A stretch of DNA of 64,000 nucleotides from an uncultured Paenibacillus sp. (GTDB lineage Bacteria > Bacillota > Bacilli > Paenibacillales > Paenibacillaceae): NCBI GenBank assembly GCA_937895345.1, contig CALAWP010000066.1:70000-133999 (forward strand). The letters run 5' to 3'. A model generated the notes under the pieces. The model saw nothing but the letters and a program-made list of their open reading frames with translations, was not told the DNA's origin and searched no databases. Position 1 is the stretch's first letter. Each line of letters begins with the position of its first letter. Position numbers and translations under genes: made by a program. Below are positions 14,886 through 24,019 of the stretch, piece after piece.

Positions 14886-17774
14886 TTACTTCAGCTCCAA
14901 AGCACGAAGGATAACGGCAGCGGCCTCCGCTCTAGTGGCAAAAGCTTCCGGTCTAAACGCCTGATCCGGATACCCGTTCATGATCCCATGCTGGACGACG
15001 GCCATAACTCGCGGACTAGCCCAGTCGGAAATGGACCCCTGATCCACAAATATCGGGTTGAACGCTGCCGTTTCTAACTCCAGCAACTTACCGATCATGG
15101 CCGCCATCTGCTCGCGTGTCATCCGATCATCTGGACCAAAAACAGTCTCGGTATAGCCCTGAATGATACCGTGAGCGTAAGCAACAGAGATCATCTCAGC
15201 AGCCCAATGCTCGTGCACGTCTTCAAAAGGAAGCGCAGCCGTGCGTCCATCTTCCGGCTTAAGCCGAAAAGCTTGCACCAGCATGGTCACAAATTCTGAT
15301 CTTGTCACGGATTTGCCTGGTTGAAAGGTTCCATCCGGATAACCGCTAACGGCCCCCCTCGCTGCCAAACGATGGATGCTCTCCTCGGCCCAGTGTCCGC
15401 TAATATCGGAGAAATGGACATCCGGTACTGCCGCTTCTTTGTCTTCGGTCTGTGAAGCAATAGCTGCAAATTTAGTAAAATGGTCGACGGTTCCGCTAAT
15501 GATTTTTTTCTCCGCATCTACGTTAACGTTGTCTAGCTCGACCCATTCTTTAGTTGCTTCGTCCAACCAATACAGGGACACTTTCATGCCTTCGCTCTTA
15601 AGAAGGTCTTCATGCTCGGTTAACTCCAATCTTATGGTAACTTCCTTTTGAAACTTCCCTGCTTGATCTTTTTTCAGCTCGATGACTTCACTAACAAACC
15701 GCTCTTTTTCTGTTGAAGAGAGCGTATCGCCTAAAGCCAAAACCTCTGTGCTGCTTAGCTGATTAATCGTAAGGTAAAAAGAACCGCTCCACGCTCCTTC
15801 AGGGATCATAATTTGGCCTCCCTGAAACGAAACGGCTGCCCCGGCATTCGAAATCAAGCGGGTATTTGGAGGTAAGCTCCAACCCCAGCCGTCATTTGTA
15901 CCGCCATTGTTAGTCGAGTTCCTGACCGTTATAACCAGTGTCCGCCGTTCCCCAGCGCTAAATGTAAACGTCAGATTAGCGGCGCCTAGAGGCAGAGCAG
16001 CCAAGTATTCCTTCTTGATCGTCACTGCGTTATCGGTTAGCGTATAGTCCCTGTCAGGGACCAGCGTCATTTCTCCATTTTCTATAGCGCTCAGCGTATT
16101 TCCATTCCATGTTATTACTGTTGTTACATCTGCATAAGCTGCAGAAGCCGTGTTTTTGTCAAAGCTCGCCGTCATCGGACTTATCTCACTATCAGGCACT
16201 CCAACAACGACTTGCGTTAGGGTAAAGGCAACGTCCTCCATTTGGTCTGCTGAGACCGTCACCAAGCCTGTATATGTACCCGCAGCCAGTCCATCCTTCG
16301 CTTGAACGGTAAAGGTCGTTGAACCTGTCTCATTATTCAATGTTGCAGCAATAGGCTGGCTAATCTCAAACGCATCTGCATCCGCACCGCTTAACGCCAC
16401 CGCAAGGCCCGTTAACTCACCCGTTCCATTCCTTGTCATCGTCACGGTCTTAATCTCTTGCGCTCCCGGCTCATACCCCTCCGTTAGCGGAATCATTTGC
16501 TGGTCCCGGATCTCCTCTATGGAGTAAGTCAGCGGAACCAGTTTGATTATACGGTCGGCATTATAAGGGATCATCCAAATATTTTGGCCGTCAAATATAC
16601 CGCTATTAAAAGCAGCTAACCCCTTTGAGAAGCCGCTTGGCCAATTCTTATAGGCGGCCGTCTCGCCTGTCGTTTTATCAATTCGCACTACCCCGGTCCC
16701 ATCCGAATAAGGAAGAAGCCAGATGCTTTGACCATCATACACGCCGCCTTGAAAGACGCTCCCGATTCCTTGCAAAGCGTCGCCTGGCAAGTCATAACTA
16801 TTCATCTCGCCTGTCAGCGTATTGACTTTAACCACCTGCAGAGTGTTTAGAGGAACCAGCCAAACGTTCTGACCGTCATACACGCCGCCCGCAAAGGCAT
16901 ACGGATCTTTTCTAAAACCTTCCGGCCAATGGTTATAGCCTGTCATCTCGCCTGTCTCCGTGTCCAGCTTCACAACCCGGTCTGCATTATAAGGAATCAG
17001 CCAAATGTTTCGACCGTCATACACGCCGCCCGTAAAGGAATACGGATCCTTCGTAAATCCGGCTGGCCAAGCGTCATAACCTGTCATCTCACCCGTTTCC
17101 GTATTCAGTTCGATGACGCGATCGGCCGACGCAGGAAGCATCCACAGGCTTTTACCAGCATAGATCCCGCCTGAAAAGGCATTTGCTCCTTTGGTAAATC
17201 CCTCCGGCCAATGATTATAGCCACTCATCTCGCCCGTTGCTTTATTCACCTTAACAACCTGACTGGCATTATAAGGGACCATCCAGATGTTCTCTCCGTC
17301 AAATGCCCCTCCCCTGAACGATCCGACAAAGAGGCTTGAGCTGCCCTCCCCCAGATCAAGGTCGCTGGGCCAGGAGTTGTACCCCGTCATCTGCCCGGTA
17401 TCGCTATCTACTTTCACTACCCGATCCGCATTGAACGGAAGCATCCAAATGCTTTGACCGTCAAATATCCCGCCAGCAAAGGCATAACCGTCTTTTGTAA
17501 AACCTTCCGGCCAATCCTGATAGCCAATCATTTCAATCTCTGTACCCAGCGGTTGAGCCGGAATAAGTCCGCTGTAACTAAATCCATCCTGATTGTACAT
17601 GTAATCCACAGTCGGATCCGTACTAGAGCTTAAGCTAATTGGATTACTGGACTGCGAAAATGTTGACCATGCCGCTGAAATACCCGCCGGTTGAAAAAAT
17701 ATAATATGACATACAAGAAATAAGATCAGAAAACTCGCCATTCGTTTTATACGGTTGTTGTTTTTCAAACGCAT
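14886..17774 (-). CDS. SLH-domain surface protein with seven propeller-like repeats and X2-type domain
   Basis: 962-residue secreted protein. A signal peptide (about 1-34) is followed by seven repeats of about 47 residues (about 84-415) with consensus GYxxWPxGFxKxxxxFxGGxxDGxxIWxxPYNADRVVKV then TGEMT, the count expected for a seven-bladed beta propeller. An Ig-like region (about 420-530) precedes a CBM_X2-like domain (SEISPMTASFDKN, PLGAANLTFTF; about 532-625), a module beginning at about 640, and three SLH repeats at the C-terminus (FSDISGHWAEESIHRL, FEDVHEHWAAEMISV, FVDQGSISDWASPRVMAV) that bind cell-wall polymer. The ribosome site sits only 2-3 bases before the ATG; a TTG two codons later has better spacing. 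By eye the gene is more AT-rich than its neighbours. Confidence 0.85.
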   Translation of the reverse strand: MRLKNNNRIKRMASFLILFLVCHIIFFQPAGISAAWSTFSQSSNPISLSSSTDPTVDYMYNQDGFSYSGLIPAQPLGTEIEMIGYQDWPEGFTKDGYAFAGGIFDGQSIWMLPFNADRVVKVDSDTGQMTGYNSWPSDLDLGEGSSSLFVGSFRGGAFDGENIWMVPYNASQVVKVNKATGEMSGYNHWPEGFTKGANAFSGGIYAGKSLWMLPASADRVIELNTETGEMTGYDAWPAGFTKDPYSFTGGVYDGRNIWLIPYNADRVVKLDTETGEMTGYNHWPEGFRKDPYAFAGGVYDGQNVWLVPLNTLQVVKVNTLTGEMNSYDLPGDALQGIGSVFQGGVYDGQSIWLLPYSDGTGVVRIDKTTGETAAYKNWPSGFSKGLAAFNSGIFDGQNIWMIPYNADRIIKLVPLTYSIEEIRDQQMIPLTEGYEPGAQEIKTVTMTRNGTGELTGLAVALSGADADAFEISQPIAATLNNETGSTTFTVQAKDGLAAGTYTGLVTVSADQMEDVAFTLTQVVVGVPDSEISPMTASFDKNTASAAYADVTTVITWNGNTLSAIENGEMTLVPDRDYTLTDNAVTIKKEYLAALPLGAANLTFTFSAGERRTLVITVRNSTNNGGTNDGWGWSLPPNTRLISNAGAAVSFQGGQIMIPEGAWSGSFYLTINQLSSTEVLALGDTLSSTEKERFVSEVIELKKDQAGKFQKEVTIRLELTEHEDLLKSEGMKVSLYWLDEATKEWVELDNVNVDAEKKIISGTVDHFTKFAAIASQTEDKEAAVPDVHFSDISGHWAEESIHRLAARGAVSGYPDGTFQPGKSVTRSEFVTMLVQAFRLKPEDGRTAALPFEDVHEHWAAEMISVAYAHGIIQGYTETVFGPDDRMTREQMAAMIGKLLELETAAFNPIFVDQGSISDWASPRVMAVVQHGIMNGYPDQAFRPEAFATRAEAAAVILRALELK

Positions 17775-17876
17775 TCACCTCTGATATTTTCTAGCTTAAG
17801 CTCTCTCTTTGCTACACTACATTATAAACGTTATATATAAGGAAGATAATCCCCCTCCATAGACACCGCTGGGAAT

Positions 17877-17924
17877 AAAAAAAGATGATCCCTGTACCAT
17901 ACGAACGTACAGAAATCATCTTTT
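17877..17924 (-). terminator. Terminator downstream of the copper-amine-oxidase-N-like gene
   Basis: AAAAGATGAT (17880-17889) pairs with ATCATCTTTT (17915-17924), with an inner GTAC/GTAC pair. The A/T ends flank both sides, so it could work in both directions. Confidence 0.75.
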
Positions 17925-17958
17925 GCCGGTTGCCTGACGGCAGACCCGATCGCTTCCT

Positions 17959-18561
17959 TTATTTTATCTTAATCCGATAGGAATATTGCGCGTTATATTT
18001 TTCGAGTCTTTCATCAGCGGTCATGTCTCTGAGCGAGTGACTGAATTGGCCGGATTTGATTTCTTTGACGTATCGGCCAGGCGTTTTTTCCAGTTTAGCC
18101 GTTTTAGAATCGACTACCGTATCGCCTTTCAGCACTTCCAAGATCAGGATCGGCTCATGCTCGAATTCTTTGGTCAGCTCGACAATAACATTAGCGCTTT
18201 GTATAGCGGTTGCCGACATCAAGTTCAGCGACGGCGATACTTCTACAATCTCAATGCCGTCCAAAGAGATGATTGGGTACGCGCTATCCGGCAGCGAAAA
18301 ATTCACCGTATGAGATTCGCCCAACCACTTGACTTCATAACCCAAAGCTTCGCCCACTGCCCGTACCGGCAAATAAGTTTTGTTATTGTACAATAAAGGG
18401 GCGTCGCTTCCGATATCGATTTTTCTTCCCTCGTTCGTAATTTTAATGTGCTTCGCGAGCGTAGCGACGACTTCGTTCTTTCCGATTGCGTAACCTGCCA
18501 CTGAAAAAGCGGCGCTAACGAACAGTAAGGTGACAAGTGCGACAACGGCTTTCTTTTTCAT
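17959..18561 (-). CDS. Secreted protein with copper-amine-oxidase-N-type (stalk) domain
   Basis: 200 residues. The start at 18559-18561 is chosen because AAAAGGAG lies 6 bases upstream; the ATG two codons earlier abuts the ribosome site. A signal peptide (KKKAVVALVTLLFVSAAFSVAGYA) is followed by LLYNNKTYLPVRAVGEALGYEVKW, the hallmark of the 'copper amine oxidase N-terminal' stalk domain common in secreted Paenibacillus proteins. The C-terminal half (about 90-200) carries no recognised family. It is probably cell-envelope associated; it is monocistronic, with its own terminator. Confidence 0.78.
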   Translation of the reverse strand: MKKKAVVALVTLLFVSAAFSVAGYAIGKNEVVATLAKHIKITNEGRKIDIGSDAPLLYNNKTYLPVRAVGEALGYEVKWLGESHTVNFSLPDSAYPIISLDGIEIVEVSPSLNLMSATAIQSANVIVELTKEFEHEPILILEVLKGDTVVDSKTAKLEKTPGRYVKEIKSGQFSHSLRDMTADERLEKYNAQYSYRIKIK

Positions 18562-18678
18562 CTGCATCTCCTTTTGATAAACATAAAAATTTTCCCTAAA
18601 TTCTACCATGACTCAAAAAATACGTCTACGCGACTAACGTCCCTTTCGATCCGGGCATTTGGGATCAGGTCCTTTGGA

Positions 18679-19311
18679 TCAGACTCTCGGGCGCGATCGG
18701 GCCGCTTGAAATCTCAGCACCGTTTTTCTCTTCGACGGCTCCGTTTTGCGTGGATCGGATATATAAATTTCCCGGTGAAGAAGGCTTGTCCGGACATAGC
18801 CGTTGTCGCTGCAATAGGCCTTCATAGCCGCAAAGCTTTTCGCCTCGTCGTCATAGCTTCCAAGATGCATCATTTGGCAGCATAAGCCTTCCGTTATCGT
18901 GCCGAAGACGACCTTCTCCAAAAACGGATTCGGCTTTTTCTTTGCCGTTCGCTCCGCATATTTCCTCCATAACGCTTCCGTCACAAAGTCCGGCTGCCGG
19001 ATCATCAACGTATATTTTAAATTGCTCTTGTCCGTCGCTGGCTTCGAATAATCGATCAAATCCCATACGCCCTCCAGCGGAAATACGGTGTAGGCATAAT
19101 AGCCTTCCGGGGCGTCGTCGCTTCTATACGACATTTTGACCGCATAGCTTAGGCTGTACAGCGCCTCCACCGCTTTGACAAACTCCCCGCCGTTCGGGTC
19201 TCCGGAACCGTCGACCATAAAAAACGGCACAGGCCCGACTTCAACGATTTGGGGCTCCGGTTTCGGCAAATACAAAGGCTTGAAATCTTTTTTATAATCC
19301 ACTTTTACCAT
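18679..19311 (-). CDS. GyrI-like small-molecule-binding domain protein
   Basis: 210 residues from the ATG at 19309-19311, which has AGGAG 8 bases upstream; an in-frame GTG three codons earlier is less well placed. The sequence pattern (IVEVGPVPFFMVDGSGDPNG, YAVKMSYRSDDAPEGYYAYTVFPLEGVWDLID, LCCQMMHLGSYDDEAKSFAAM, HREIYISDPRKTEPSKRKTVLRF) is that of stand-alone GyrI-like/SHS2-type proteins that bind small hydrophobic ligands or are linked to drug resistance. No DNA-binding domain is attached. The basic extension after TVLRF is probably variable. Confidence 0.82.
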   Translation of the reverse strand: MVKVDYKKDFKPLYLPKPEPQIVEVGPVPFFMVDGSGDPNGGEFVKAVEALYSLSYAVKMSYRSDDAPEGYYAYTVFPLEGVWDLIDYSKPATDKSNLKYTLMIRQPDFVTEALWRKYAERTAKKKPNPFLEKVVFGTITEGLCCQMMHLGSYDDEAKSFAAMKAYCSDNGYVRTSLLHREIYISDPRKTEPSKRKTVLRFQAARSRPRV

Positions 19312-19523
19312 AACGATCACTCCTCAGCGTCTTATGCGTCCATCATACTCCATGAAACTTGACAATCCTATGTCAACAACGAAATAATATTCGCCCGTCT
19401 GCCGTCGCATGCCTTCCCCGCCTAAAGACCAGTTCTAACAATAGACCGGGGACCGTTACCCCCGCGCCGGCTTCGCTTTACAATGAAGACATAGAAAACG
19501 CGAAGCGAAAGGATGATCCCATT

Positions 19524-19736
19524 ATGAGGAAATTGTACAGGTCCGTTACGGACAATAAGCTTACCGGCTTGTGCGGCGGCATCGGGCAATATTTCGGCAT
19601 CGATTCGACGGTCGTCAGATTGCTGTTTGTCGTCACGGCATTGTTCAGCTTCGGCTCGACGATCGTCGTTTACGTGCTTGCCGCTCTGCTGGTTCCGAAA
19701 GAACCGCAGCCCGCTTTCCGATTCGACCAATTCTAA
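19524..19736 (+). CDS. pspC: PspC-domain membrane protein
   Basis: 70 residues starting at the ATG with AAAGGATG upstream; earlier in-frame starts lack a ribosome site. The PspC signature is clear: KLYRSVTDNKLTGLCGGIGQYFGIDSTVVRLLFV, one membrane helix (VVTALFSFGSTIVVYVLAALL), then a short tail with KEPQPAF. PspC proteins sense or moderate envelope stress together with PspA, whose gene follows 36 bases downstream with the same orientation. A TTGACA-like -35 is visible at about 19359. Confidence 0.92.
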   Translation: MRKLYRSVTDNKLTGLCGGIGQYFGIDSTVVRLLFVVTALFSFGSTIVVYVLAALLVPKEPQPAFRFDQF

Positions 19737-19772
19737 TTATTCCCTATAACTATAATCGAGGAGAGATGAACG

Positions 19773-20450
19773 ATGGGTATTTTGCAACGGGTAATGAATT
19801 TGACAAGGGCGGCAGCGAACGAGGTGCTGGACAAAATCGAAAGTCCGGCCATGATGCTGAACCATTATTTGAGAGATATGGACGAGGAAATCGGCAAGGC
19901 GGAAGGCGCGCTGCTCCAGCAGCAAGGCCAGGAGCGCGTGCTCGGCTCCAAGATCGCCGAGCTTAAGGCGCAGGCGGATTATTACGGAAGCAAAGCGGAG
20001 CAAGCCGCAGCCGAAGGACGCGAGGAAGAAGCCCGCGCCGCCCTCGAAGCGAAGCTGCTGTACCTGGAGCAAGCCGAAGAAAATGCCCGCCTGCAGGAAA
20101 CGGCCAAGCAGGCGGCGGCGGAGCTGGAATTGCGCGTACAGTCGCTGAAGGAAGAAAAGGCCCGCCTCCAGGCCAAGAAGGAAGAGCTGATCGCCCGCAT
20201 GCGCAAATCCGGCTTCGGCGCGAACGCTTCCTACTCGGCCGCATCGCCCGGTTCGTTTCAAGGGAGCCAGGCCGCCCGAGGCTTCGAGCGTATCGAACAG
20301 AAGCTGATGGAATGGGAGGCGCAGCGCGAGCTGGCCAAGGCGCCGTACAGCGGTTACCGCGCCGACGGCTTTAACGATCCGCAAGCCGAGCAGCGCAAGG
20401 CTCACGTTGAAGAAGAATTGAAGCGCCTGATGAACAAATCGGGCCAATAA
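19773..20450 (+). CDS. pspA: PspA/IM30 family phage-shock protein
   Basis: 225-residue coiled-coil protein of the PspA/Vipp1 (ESCRT-III-like) family that guards membrane integrity. Family marks are MGILQRVMNLTRAAANEVLDK, the amphipathic start helix, PAMMLNHYLRDMDEEIGKAE and long Ala/Glu/Lys/Gln-rich heptad stretches (about 40-145), then a Ser/Gly-rich hinge and a final helix around FERIEQKLMEWEAQRE. The spacing to pspC and the shared terminator point to a two-gene envelope-stress operon. Confidence 0.95.
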   Translation: MGILQRVMNLTRAAANEVLDKIESPAMMLNHYLRDMDEEIGKAEGALLQQQGQERVLGSKIAELKAQADYYGSKAEQAAAEGREEEARAALEAKLLYLEQAEENARLQETAKQAAAELELRVQSLKEEKARLQAKKEELIARMRKSGFGANASYSAASPGSFQGSQAARGFERIEQKLMEWEAQRELAKAPYSGYRADGFNDPQAEQRKAHVEEELKRLMNKSGQ

Positions 20451-20476
20451 GCGGCACACGGCCGCCCCCCGAGGGC

Positions 20477-20527
20477 TGCGCCGGCGTCATGCAAGCCTTG
20501 AGGCTTATGACGCCGGTGCAGCCTTTT
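20477..20527 (+). terminator. Terminator of pspC-pspA
   Basis: A 14-bp stem (20477-20490 with 20507-20520, one G-T pair) carries an inner AAGCC/GGCTT stem and TTGA loop, followed by GCCTTTTCG. The stem could also serve the convergent fucosidase operon. Confidence 0.75.
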
Positions 20528-20568
20528 CGTTCGCCCTTCCATGGCGCGGCGGCGGAAGCAGCAGTCCG

Positions 20569-22017
20569 CTACGGCTGCCGTTTCGTGATTCGGAACGCCG
20601 GACCGAAGCGCGATTCCGTGCCGCCGGGCAGCTCAATCTCCAGCGCGTCCGGCGTGCGCGTCCACTGGAGCTCCCGCTCGGATCCAAGCAGGGCGACGCT
20701 CCCGATCTCGCCGGGGTACAGCCGGTTGTCGCCCGCCAGCGATCGGATCGAGACGCGGCGGCCATCGGGCTTGCCCAGCACGATCGCGTATAAGACGTCG
20801 CCGCGCGACGTAAAGCGAATATCGCTTCCCGTAAACGCGCTTCGCTTCGTATCGTTAAACGTTCCCGTCACGATCCGCGTCGGGCCTTCACCGTATACGG
20901 TCCACGGCTTCGTTCCGTAGATCGCCTCCCCGTTGCGCCCCAGCCAGTCGCCGATGGCCAGCAAGAGAGAACGCTCCTCCTCCGGAATCGTGCCGTCGGC
21001 CTTCGGCCCGATATTGAGCAGCAGGACGCCGTTTTTGCTGACGATGTCCGCCAGGTCGCCGATAATGCTTTCCGACGTTTTGTATTTATGCCCCTCCACA
21101 TAACACCAGGCCGTTTCGGCGACCGACGTGCACGTCTGCCACAGTCTCGGCTGAATGTCGTCCAGCAGGCCGCGCTCCATATCGTAGACGGCCGTTCCTT
21201 CCGCAAATGCGCCGAACTTGTAGTTGATCGCCACCTCGCGCTCCCACTCCGCGGCCCGGTTGTAATAATACGCCGCGAGCTTTTGCAGATACGGCTCGAA
21301 GCCCGGCTGCTCGATCCACCAGTCGAAATAGAGCAGCTGCGGACCGAAGCGGTCGATCAGGTCGCAAGTGCGGACAAGCCAATCGTCGAGAAATTCCTGA
21401 CTGGGCTGGAACAGCGGCACGGGCAACTGCGCGTCGCCCAGGCAGCGCTGCGCCGGACCGTACAGCCCCGCAAACGCGGCTTCCTCCACATCGGAAGGGA
21501 TATCTCTTCCCCCGTTGTAAAACCACCAGTTTTCGGCGCGATGAGAAGAAACGCCGAACGTCATATACCGTTTGCGCACCGCATCGGCCAGCTCCGCAAT
21601 AATATCGCGCTTCGGCCCCATACGGGCCGCATTCCATTCCGTATAAGGGCAGTCGTACATCGGAAATCCGTCATGATGCTCGGCGACGGGAACGACAAAG
21701 TTGGCGCCCGCCCGCTTGAACAAGGACGCCCATTCGTCGGCGTCGAATCGGTCCGCCGTAAACATCGGAATAAAATCCTTGTAGCCGAAAACGTCGGGCG
21801 GTCCGTATTTCTCCATATGGTGCGCATAAGCGGCCGAGCCTTGCCGGTACATATTTCTCGGATACCATTCGTTATCGAAGGCCGGCACCGAATAGACGCC
21901 CCAATGGATAAAGATTCCGAATTTCCCTTCCTCGTACCAGGACGGGATGCGGCTTCCCTTCAACGATTCCCAATTCGCCGCAAACGGCCCTCCGCGGATC
22001 GTTTCTTTAATTTGCAC
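20569..22017 (-). CDS. Alpha-L-fucosidase, glycoside hydrolase family 29
   Basis: Exo-enzyme that removes alpha-linked L-fucose, 482 residues. The GTG at 22015-22017 is chosen because GGAGGAAAAAA precedes it; an earlier in-frame GTG is less well supported. GH29 marks are WYEEGKFGIFIHWGVYSVPAF (about 24-44), AEHHDGFPMYDCPYTEW, GPKRDIIAEL, LLYFDWWIEQP with the probable nucleophile Asp, and LLNIGPKADGTIPEEE. There is no signal peptide, so it should act in the cytoplasm on an imported fucoside. It is the last gene of the sugar/asparaginase operon, 61 bases after the isomerase-like gene. Confidence 0.92.
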   Translation of the reverse strand: MQIKETIRGGPFAANWESLKGSRIPSWYEEGKFGIFIHWGVYSVPAFDNEWYPRNMYRQGSAAYAHHMEKYGPPDVFGYKDFIPMFTADRFDADEWASLFKRAGANFVVPVAEHHDGFPMYDCPYTEWNAARMGPKRDIIAELADAVRKRYMTFGVSSHRAENWWFYNGGRDIPSDVEEAAFAGLYGPAQRCLGDAQLPVPLFQPSQEFLDDWLVRTCDLIDRFGPQLLYFDWWIEQPGFEPYLQKLAAYYYNRAAEWEREVAINYKFGAFAEGTAVYDMERGLLDDIQPRLWQTCTSVAETAWCYVEGHKYKTSESIIGDLADIVSKNGVLLLNIGPKADGTIPEEERSLLLAIGDWLGRNGEAIYGTKPWTVYGEGPTRIVTGTFNDTKRSAFTGSDIRFTSRGDVLYAIVLGKPDGRRVSIRSLAGDNRLYPGEIGSVALLGSERELQWTRTPDALEIELPGGTESRFGPAFRITKRQP

Positions 22018-22078
22018 TTTTTTCCTCCGCCGCAATACATCGATCGATGCTGTCACCCGATTCTCATCTCCATTTCCG

Positions 22079-22951
22079 TTATGCTTCCTCCCATAACCGC
22101 CTCACATTGCGCAAGCCGATCGCGGTCGCTTGCCGGTTGTCCTCCATCCCTTCGAACTCCAGCGTCACAAATCCGTCGTAGCCGCTCGACTTGATCCGCT
22201 TGAGCGCTTCCCGAACGGGCAAATCGCCGTGGCCGAAGATGGAGCCTCTCAAATAGTTGCCGTTGACGCTGCGGAACCATCGGCCTTCGCCGGGGTCGGC
22301 ATAGGACGGACGAACGTAAAAATCTTTGACGTGCACAATCGAGGCAAACGGCAAACACCGGTCAATGCCCGCAAGCGAATTTTCGTCGACGCACATAAAG
22401 TTGCCGATGTCGAGAACGGCTTTGAAGTTCGGCCGGTCGACAGCCCGGAGAACATGCCGGACCCGTTCGCTGTGCTGTACGCTCCAGCCGTGATTTTCGA
22501 TATGCGTCGTTATGCCGAATTGAGCCGCATAATCCGCAATCATCCGGCTTCCCTTGACGATTTGCGGCAGCCAATCGAGAAATTGTCCGAGCGAAGCCTG
22601 TTCGGCGGGAATCGTAAACGCCGTTACGTCGTGCCGCATCGATCGAATGCCCATCCGGCGCAGCACGTCCACGTGCTTCATGACTCTCCGCACCTCCTCG
22701 AGGAACTCCGCTTCCGACGGCTGACAGAAGTTGGCCGGCATCGCGTAATTGGACAGAACGATTCCGAGTGATGCCGCCTTGTCTCGAATGCGGTCGGCCA
22801 GCTCCGCGTTGTCGACCAGCGTATAGCCGTAAGGCACGAGCTCCACATGGTCGCATTGATGATCGGAGGCCCACTCCAACAGGTCGGTCACCGACATTCG
22901 GCCTTCCCGAAGCTCGCTTTCCATGCAATACGTGCTGAATCCCAGCTTCAT
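22079..22951 (-). CDS. Sugar phosphate isomerase/epimerase family protein (AP-endonuclease-2-type TIM barrel)
   Basis: 290 residues with the xylose-isomerase-like TIM-barrel pattern: KLGFSTYCMES at the start, HVELVPYG, NYAMPANF, HIENHGWSVQ with metal-ligand Glu and His, VLDIGNFMCVDEN, IVHVKDFYV and FVTLEFEGMEDN. Members isomerise or epimerise sugars or sugar phosphates with a divalent metal. The start overlaps the stop of the asparaginase gene (ATGA), so the two are coupled. The substrate is not shown by sequence; fucose, GlcNAc-derived or keto-sugar products of the operon are candidates. Confidence 0.85.
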   Translation of the reverse strand: MKLGFSTYCMESELREGRMSVTDLLEWASDHQCDHVELVPYGYTLVDNAELADRIRDKAASLGIVLSNYAMPANFCQPSEAEFLEEVRRVMKHVDVLRRMGIRSMRHDVTAFTIPAEQASLGQFLDWLPQIVKGSRMIADYAAQFGITTHIENHGWSVQHSERVRHVLRAVDRPNFKAVLDIGNFMCVDENSLAGIDRCLPFASIVHVKDFYVRPSYADPGEGRWFRSVNGNYLRGSIFGHGDLPVREALKRIKSSGYDGFVTLEFEGMEDNRQATAIGLRNVRRLWEEA

Positions 22952-24000
22952 ACTCCCGCCTCCCTCTTGCAGTCCGCAGCGGCCTCTTCCGTATTTGCCG
23001 CGAGCTTCAGCCTGAACGCCGTTTCATTGCGGCCGGCTGCGACGCCGTTGTCGTTCAGAATGACCGCCGGCGCGATGCGCCTCATCCGCTGGGCGGCCTC
23101 CCGGTCCGCGTAGCCGATCTGCTCCAAAATTTCGGCGACGATAAGCGGCCATTCGTCCTCGGAGCCGTCGGTCACCTTGATCGCAAACGCCAGCCGTTCC
23201 CGCTTCAGCGCAAAGCAATAAATCCCTTTGGCGCCTCCCTTGGCCACGATGTTGGCATCCGCGAGCAGCTCCGTGCAAATCCGGTCCGTGCCGGCGATCA
23301 TCAAAGGATGCTCCGCCATCAGCGCGGCCGCTTCGGCGCAGGCTGCCCGCAGCTTCCGGTCCTCGATCAGATCGGGGCAAGCGAGGCGCAAATAGATGCG
23401 GGCCGCCCCGCTCAGCGGCAGCGCCGCCACCGGAAGGCCGCAGCCGTCGATGCCCAGCTTCACCTCGCCGGCCTCCGCGCCCGACAGCGTCTCGAGCAGC
23501 TGCGCAATTTCCCGCTGAACCGGATGGTCCGGCTCCCAATACCCTTGAACCGGGTACCCTCTCATCAAACAGCAGGCGATCAGTCCCAGATGTTTGCCGG
23601 AGCAGTTGTGGTAAATGCTGCGTTTGCCGCCGCCGTTCCGAAGCACCTCTTCGAAGGCGGCCGGACCGAGCGGATAAGCCGGCTTGCACACCAGCGCCTC
23701 TTCCGTTACGCCAAGCTTGCCCATGAGCGAATCCAGTGCCTCTACATGCTCCGGTTCCGCCCGATGCGAGCCGATCACGACGGCCATTTCCCGGCGGGTC
23801 AGCCCGAAGCGCTCCGCCGCTCCGCTCATCAAGACCGGCAGCGCCTGAACGGGCTTGCCCGCGGAGCGCAAAAATACCGGGATGCCGGGATCGCCGGCGC
23901 TGTACATTAACCCTTTGTCGGACAGGCCGCATATATGTCCGGCATGGACGCATTCCACGACGCCGCCCCGCGTTTCCTTTACCAGCGCAACTTCCTTCAT
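22948..24000 (-). CDS. Asparaginase-II family amidohydrolase
   Basis: 350 residues from the ATG at 23998-24000, with AAAGGAGAG upstream. It belongs to the Rhizobium-type asparaginase family (Asparaginase_II), not the bacterial type I/II enzymes: RSAGKPVQALPVLMSGA (about 46-62), IGSHRAEPEHVEAL, CKPAYPLGP, YHNCSGKHLGL and LGIDGCGLPVAALPLS are its conserved Ser-Lys and Cys motifs. It should cleave L-asparagine or an N-substituted asparagine. Its location inside a sugar importer/fucosidase operon is unusual and suggests a glycosylated asparagine substrate; that is inference. Confidence 0.85.
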   Translation of the reverse strand: MKEVALVKETRGGVVECVHAGHICGLSDKGLMYSAGDPGIPVFLRSAGKPVQALPVLMSGAAERFGLTRREMAVVIGSHRAEPEHVEALDSLMGKLGVTEEALVCKPAYPLGPAAFEEVLRNGGGKRSIYHNCSGKHLGLIACCLMRGYPVQGYWEPDHPVQREIAQLLETLSGAEAGEVKLGIDGCGLPVAALPLSGAARIYLRLACPDLIEDRKLRAACAEAAALMAEHPLMIAGTDRICTELLADANIVAKGGAKGIYCFALKRERLAFAIKVTDGSEDEWPLIVAEILEQIGYADREAAQRMRRIAPAVILNDNGVAAGRNETAFRLKLAANTEEAAADCKREAGV

Positions 24001-24019
24001 GCCACGCTCTCCTTTCTTG

